Shown: piece after piece, positions 14,728-16,434 of the stretch | How positions within the stretch are numbered: position 1 is the stretch's first letter | Layout: the number at the start of each line of letters is the position of its first letter | Source: CAYUNE01 sp964446115 | GTDB taxonomy: Bacteria > Desulfobacterota > Desulfobulbia > Desulfobulbales > Desulfobulbaceae | Assembly: GCA_964446115.1 (NCBI GenBank) | Contig: CAYUNE010000019.1 | Location: 1-16,434 of the forward strand | Length of the DNA stretch: 16,434 nucleotides | Direction: 5' to 3' | Program-made: the position numbers and the translations under genes | The notes under the pieces: generated by a model | The model's database searches: none | What the model was told of the DNA's origin: nothing | What the model saw: only the letters and a program-made list of their open reading frames with translations

Positions 14728-14832
14728 TCTTGTCCAACAGCGTGCCTGTCCGGGAATGATTTCCACCTGATATCCAGGGGTGTTCTCATTTCCGGAAGGG
14801 TATTTGAATTCAACGAGGGGGAAAAGGAAATT

Positions 14833-16434
14833 ATGAAACGAATATTGACTGTGATATGCACGGCTGTCTTTTTCCTGGTCGGTTTCTCTATTGCGGAATC
14901 GGCTGAAATCAGAACCAGCGCCTTTGGTGGAGACTGGTCATCCCCGTCTTCCTGGGAGGGCAACACGGTACCCGGACCCGGTGATACGGTGATCATCAAC
15001 AGTGATGTCAGCCTGGATCAGTCCGTTACCGTGGGAACGGGAAGTGGCACGGCGGTGACCATCGGCGTGTTCGGTTCGTTCACCATTGAAAACGGCCGGA
15101 GCCTGACCGTACGGGGCAATATCGAATCTTCGGGAAACATTGTCATGGAAGCGGGTTCTTCACTGTTGATGGACACCGCTGCCGCCAGCATAATCAAGCT
15201 CAACCCCGGAGACCCCAATAGCCAGGGAGAAGATTATCCCTTCCTGCAGATCAACGGAACCGCTGCCAGTCATTGCAGAGTACAGGCCATTGGTCAGGGA
15301 CACACCAGGATCACTGATCACCTCAGCGGTGGCGGTATAATCAACCCCGGCGGAGGCAGGGTCGTCGCCACCTACTGCGACTTCAGTCGCTTGGGAGGAG
15401 CACCGGATTACAGTGCCATCACTTATGCCCCTTTGGCATCGGGTCATCCATTCTCTTTTGAAAATTGTACCTTCGACCAGTGCAGCAGGATTCGGCCAAA
15501 TTTGAATCTGGGTATTCCGGCGGGTGCCGATGTCCGGTTTGTCAACTGTCGCTGGACACGGTCGGTGGTTGATCCGGGACAATCGGGTGAATGGGCCGTC
15601 TTCGAGGCCTGGTCGCAATATGACGCTACTCTCAAGGTCAAGGGATGTGATTTTGATACCAGGGCAGGGCTGTTTCGTTCCTGGGATGCGGAGATCGAAG
15701 ATTGCGTTTTCCGGCAGGGAGTTTTGCTCTCCATGCAAAACGGTCACTGGAAATCTTTTAAAAATAACTTCATGGCCTGGTATGTAGATTCCAATATCTT
15801 CACCATGCCCTATGGAAATTCGGTGGAAAACAGTGTTTTTATTATCGACCATCCATTTTCCAGCAACCCTCACTTCGTTTCGCTGAGTGGCGGTAGTGGT
15901 CCGGTGACCTTCCGGGGAAATATCTTCTGGTATCCCCAGACACCAGTCTCATCGGCCGGTGACGGTATCTCCATAGGCACTCCCACTGGTGGAAGTCGTT
16001 CAACAAATACCATCCTCATTGAAAATAATATCTTTCTCCCTAACGGCAACGGACCCGACGGTGACGACAACATCAGTGCCAGCGGCTTTACAACCATTAC
16101 GAACAGCCCCTTGCGCAGTATTTACTTCAATCGTAACACTCTCTTCGTCAGCGGTGGTGTCAGTAACGGGGCGCCCGGTGTCGGCGGGCTTGTCATCGGC
16201 GAATCGCATCAATCTCCTCCCGGAGATGTGGCCTCGGTCAAGTCCAATCTTTTTGTCGGCAGCCGCAACAACCCCACCGGTAAAAAAATACACAATTTCA
16301 ACAGTAATACGGTTGTTGACATCTTCCTGGCTGAAAATGTCGATTACAACGGCAGCAACTATGTGGCCTATGGTGAGGCCTATGCCAAGAACCATGCCTC
16401 GGGAAAGGGGTACGGTGATTTTGACTTTTCCGGC
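14833..16434 (+). CDS. Secreted right-handed beta-helix protein (3' end beyond window)
   Basis: This plus-strand frame is open from ATG 14833 to the last base (534 codons, no stop). A Sec signal peptide is clear: MKRILTV, a hydrophobic core, then AESA with cleavage near residue 24. The next segment (GGDWSSPSSW, then VPGPGDTVII at 46-55) resembles the start of repeat-rich surface proteins. From about 140 on it looks like a pectin-lyase-type parallel beta-helix, with rungs ending in C-x-F/W or N-x-F: C182, C212, C239, C272, C291, then Asn at about 311, 333, 363, 399, 435 and 472. No polysaccharide-lyase catalytic motif is recognised. AAGGA 6 bases before the ATG supports the start. Minus-strand frames over it are shadows. 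Function, anchor and full length are unknown. Confidence 0.85.
   Translation, partial: MKRILTVICTAVFFLVGFSIAESAEIRTSAFGGDWSSPSSWEGNTVPGPGDTVIINSDVSLDQSVTVGTGSGTAVTIGVFGSFTIENGRSLTVRGNIESSGNIVMEAGSSLLMDTAAASIIKLNPGDPNSQGEDYPFLQINGTAASHCRVQAIGQGHTRITDHLSGGGIINPGGGRVVATYCDFSRLGGAPDYSAITYAPLASGHPFSFENCTFDQCSRIRPNLNLGIPAGADVRFVNCRWTRSVVDPGQSGEWAVFEAWSQYDATLKVKGCDFDTRAGLFRSWDAEIEDCVFRQGVLLSMQNGHWKSFKNNFMAWYVDSNIFTMPYGNSVENSVFIIDHPFSSNPHFVSLSGGSGPVTFRGNIFWYPQTPVSSAGDGISIGTPTGGSRSTNTILIENNIFLPNGNGPDGDDNISASGFTTITNSPLRSIYFNRNTLFVSGGVSNGAPGVGGLVIGESHQSPPGDVASVKSNLFVGSRNNPTGKKIHNFNSNTVVDIFLAENVDYNGSNYVAYGEAYAKNHASGKGYGDFDFSG

Larger units (their letters stand above)
14391..14832. other. AT-rich divergent intergenic region
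   Basis: These 442 bases separate avtA (minus) from the beta-helix gene (plus). The first 200 bases or so are clearly more AT-rich than the genes. The region should hold promoters for both directions; a plausible plus-strand promoter, a weak minus-strand candidate, a strong hairpin (14699-14727) and a 10-base palindrome (TTGAATTCAA, 14804-14813) are seen. A TCAGGC/GCCTGA pair at 14640-14645 and 14671-14676 could form a looser stem. No convincing small gene was found. Confidence 0.7.

Noticed and set aside
14640..14800. Known riboswitch (for example cyclic di-GMP type) in the beta-helix leader
   Set aside because: A hairpin is present, but the conserved bases of the riboswitch classes I can recall are not.
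15160..15873. Minus-strand open frame of 237 codons near the right edge
   Set aside because: It lies inside the 534-codon plus-strand beta-helix gene, which has a signal peptide, ribosome site and regular rung pattern. The minus frame has no recognisable domain.

Overview
This window is 16.4 kb of a Gram-negative bacterial chromosome. Export signals point that way: a lipoprotein binding protein and Sec-type signal peptides with no Gram-positive features. The moderately high GC, codon use and gene mix (MORN-repeat protein, AvtA-like aminotransferase, Yej-type importer) would fit a Desulfobacterota (Desulfobulbales-like) organism. That placement is an impression, not something the sequence proves.

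Left edge (1-740): remains of mobile DNA. A minus-strand IS3-family element enters from beyond base 1, with orfB partial and orfA complete. It carries a textbook -1 frameshift heptamer at the end of orfA and a terminal inverted repeat ending near 632. It sits directly against the last 33 codons of a plus-strand IS66-family transposase, so the IS3 copy appears to have cut an older IS66 element. A strong hairpin terminator at 761-798 separates this debris from the genes that follow.

Main body (820-14390): ten genes, all on the minus strand, tightly packed and probably one transcription unit or two adjoining ones. In order of transcription: avtA-like aminotransferase; exported protein with about 21 MORN repeats; small DUF4177 protein; M20 metallo-amidohydrolase; YbdK-type glutamate-cysteine ligase family protein; gamma-glutamyltranspeptidase (Ggt) without a signal peptide; permeases YejB and YejE; lipoprotein binding protein YejA; and two separate OppD/OppF-type ATPases. 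Four-base start/stop overlaps (ATGA or GTGA) join ybdK-ggt, yejB-yejE and yejA-oppD, and an 8-base overlap joins DUF4177 to M20. From DUF4177 onward the set looks like one functional unit: an importer of the YejABEF peptide/microcin C class supplies a substrate, and three enzymes that make or break amide or gamma-glutamyl bonds act on it in the cytoplasm. The substrate cannot be read from the sequence. An imported gamma-glutamyl or N-acyl peptide is the working guess.

Right edge (14391-16434): a 442-base, AT-rich divergent intergenic region with a likely plus-strand promoter and a strong leader hairpin. It is followed by a plus-strand secreted right-handed beta-helix protein, open from 14833 to the window edge (534 codons, no stop). 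Its rungs show a regular Cys-then-Asn ladder.

The best candidates for something undescribed are the M20/YbdK/cytoplasmic Ggt/Yej cluster as a possible salvage or conjugation system, and the beta-helix protein with its leader hairpin. No CRISPR array, tRNA or rRNA gene was seen.
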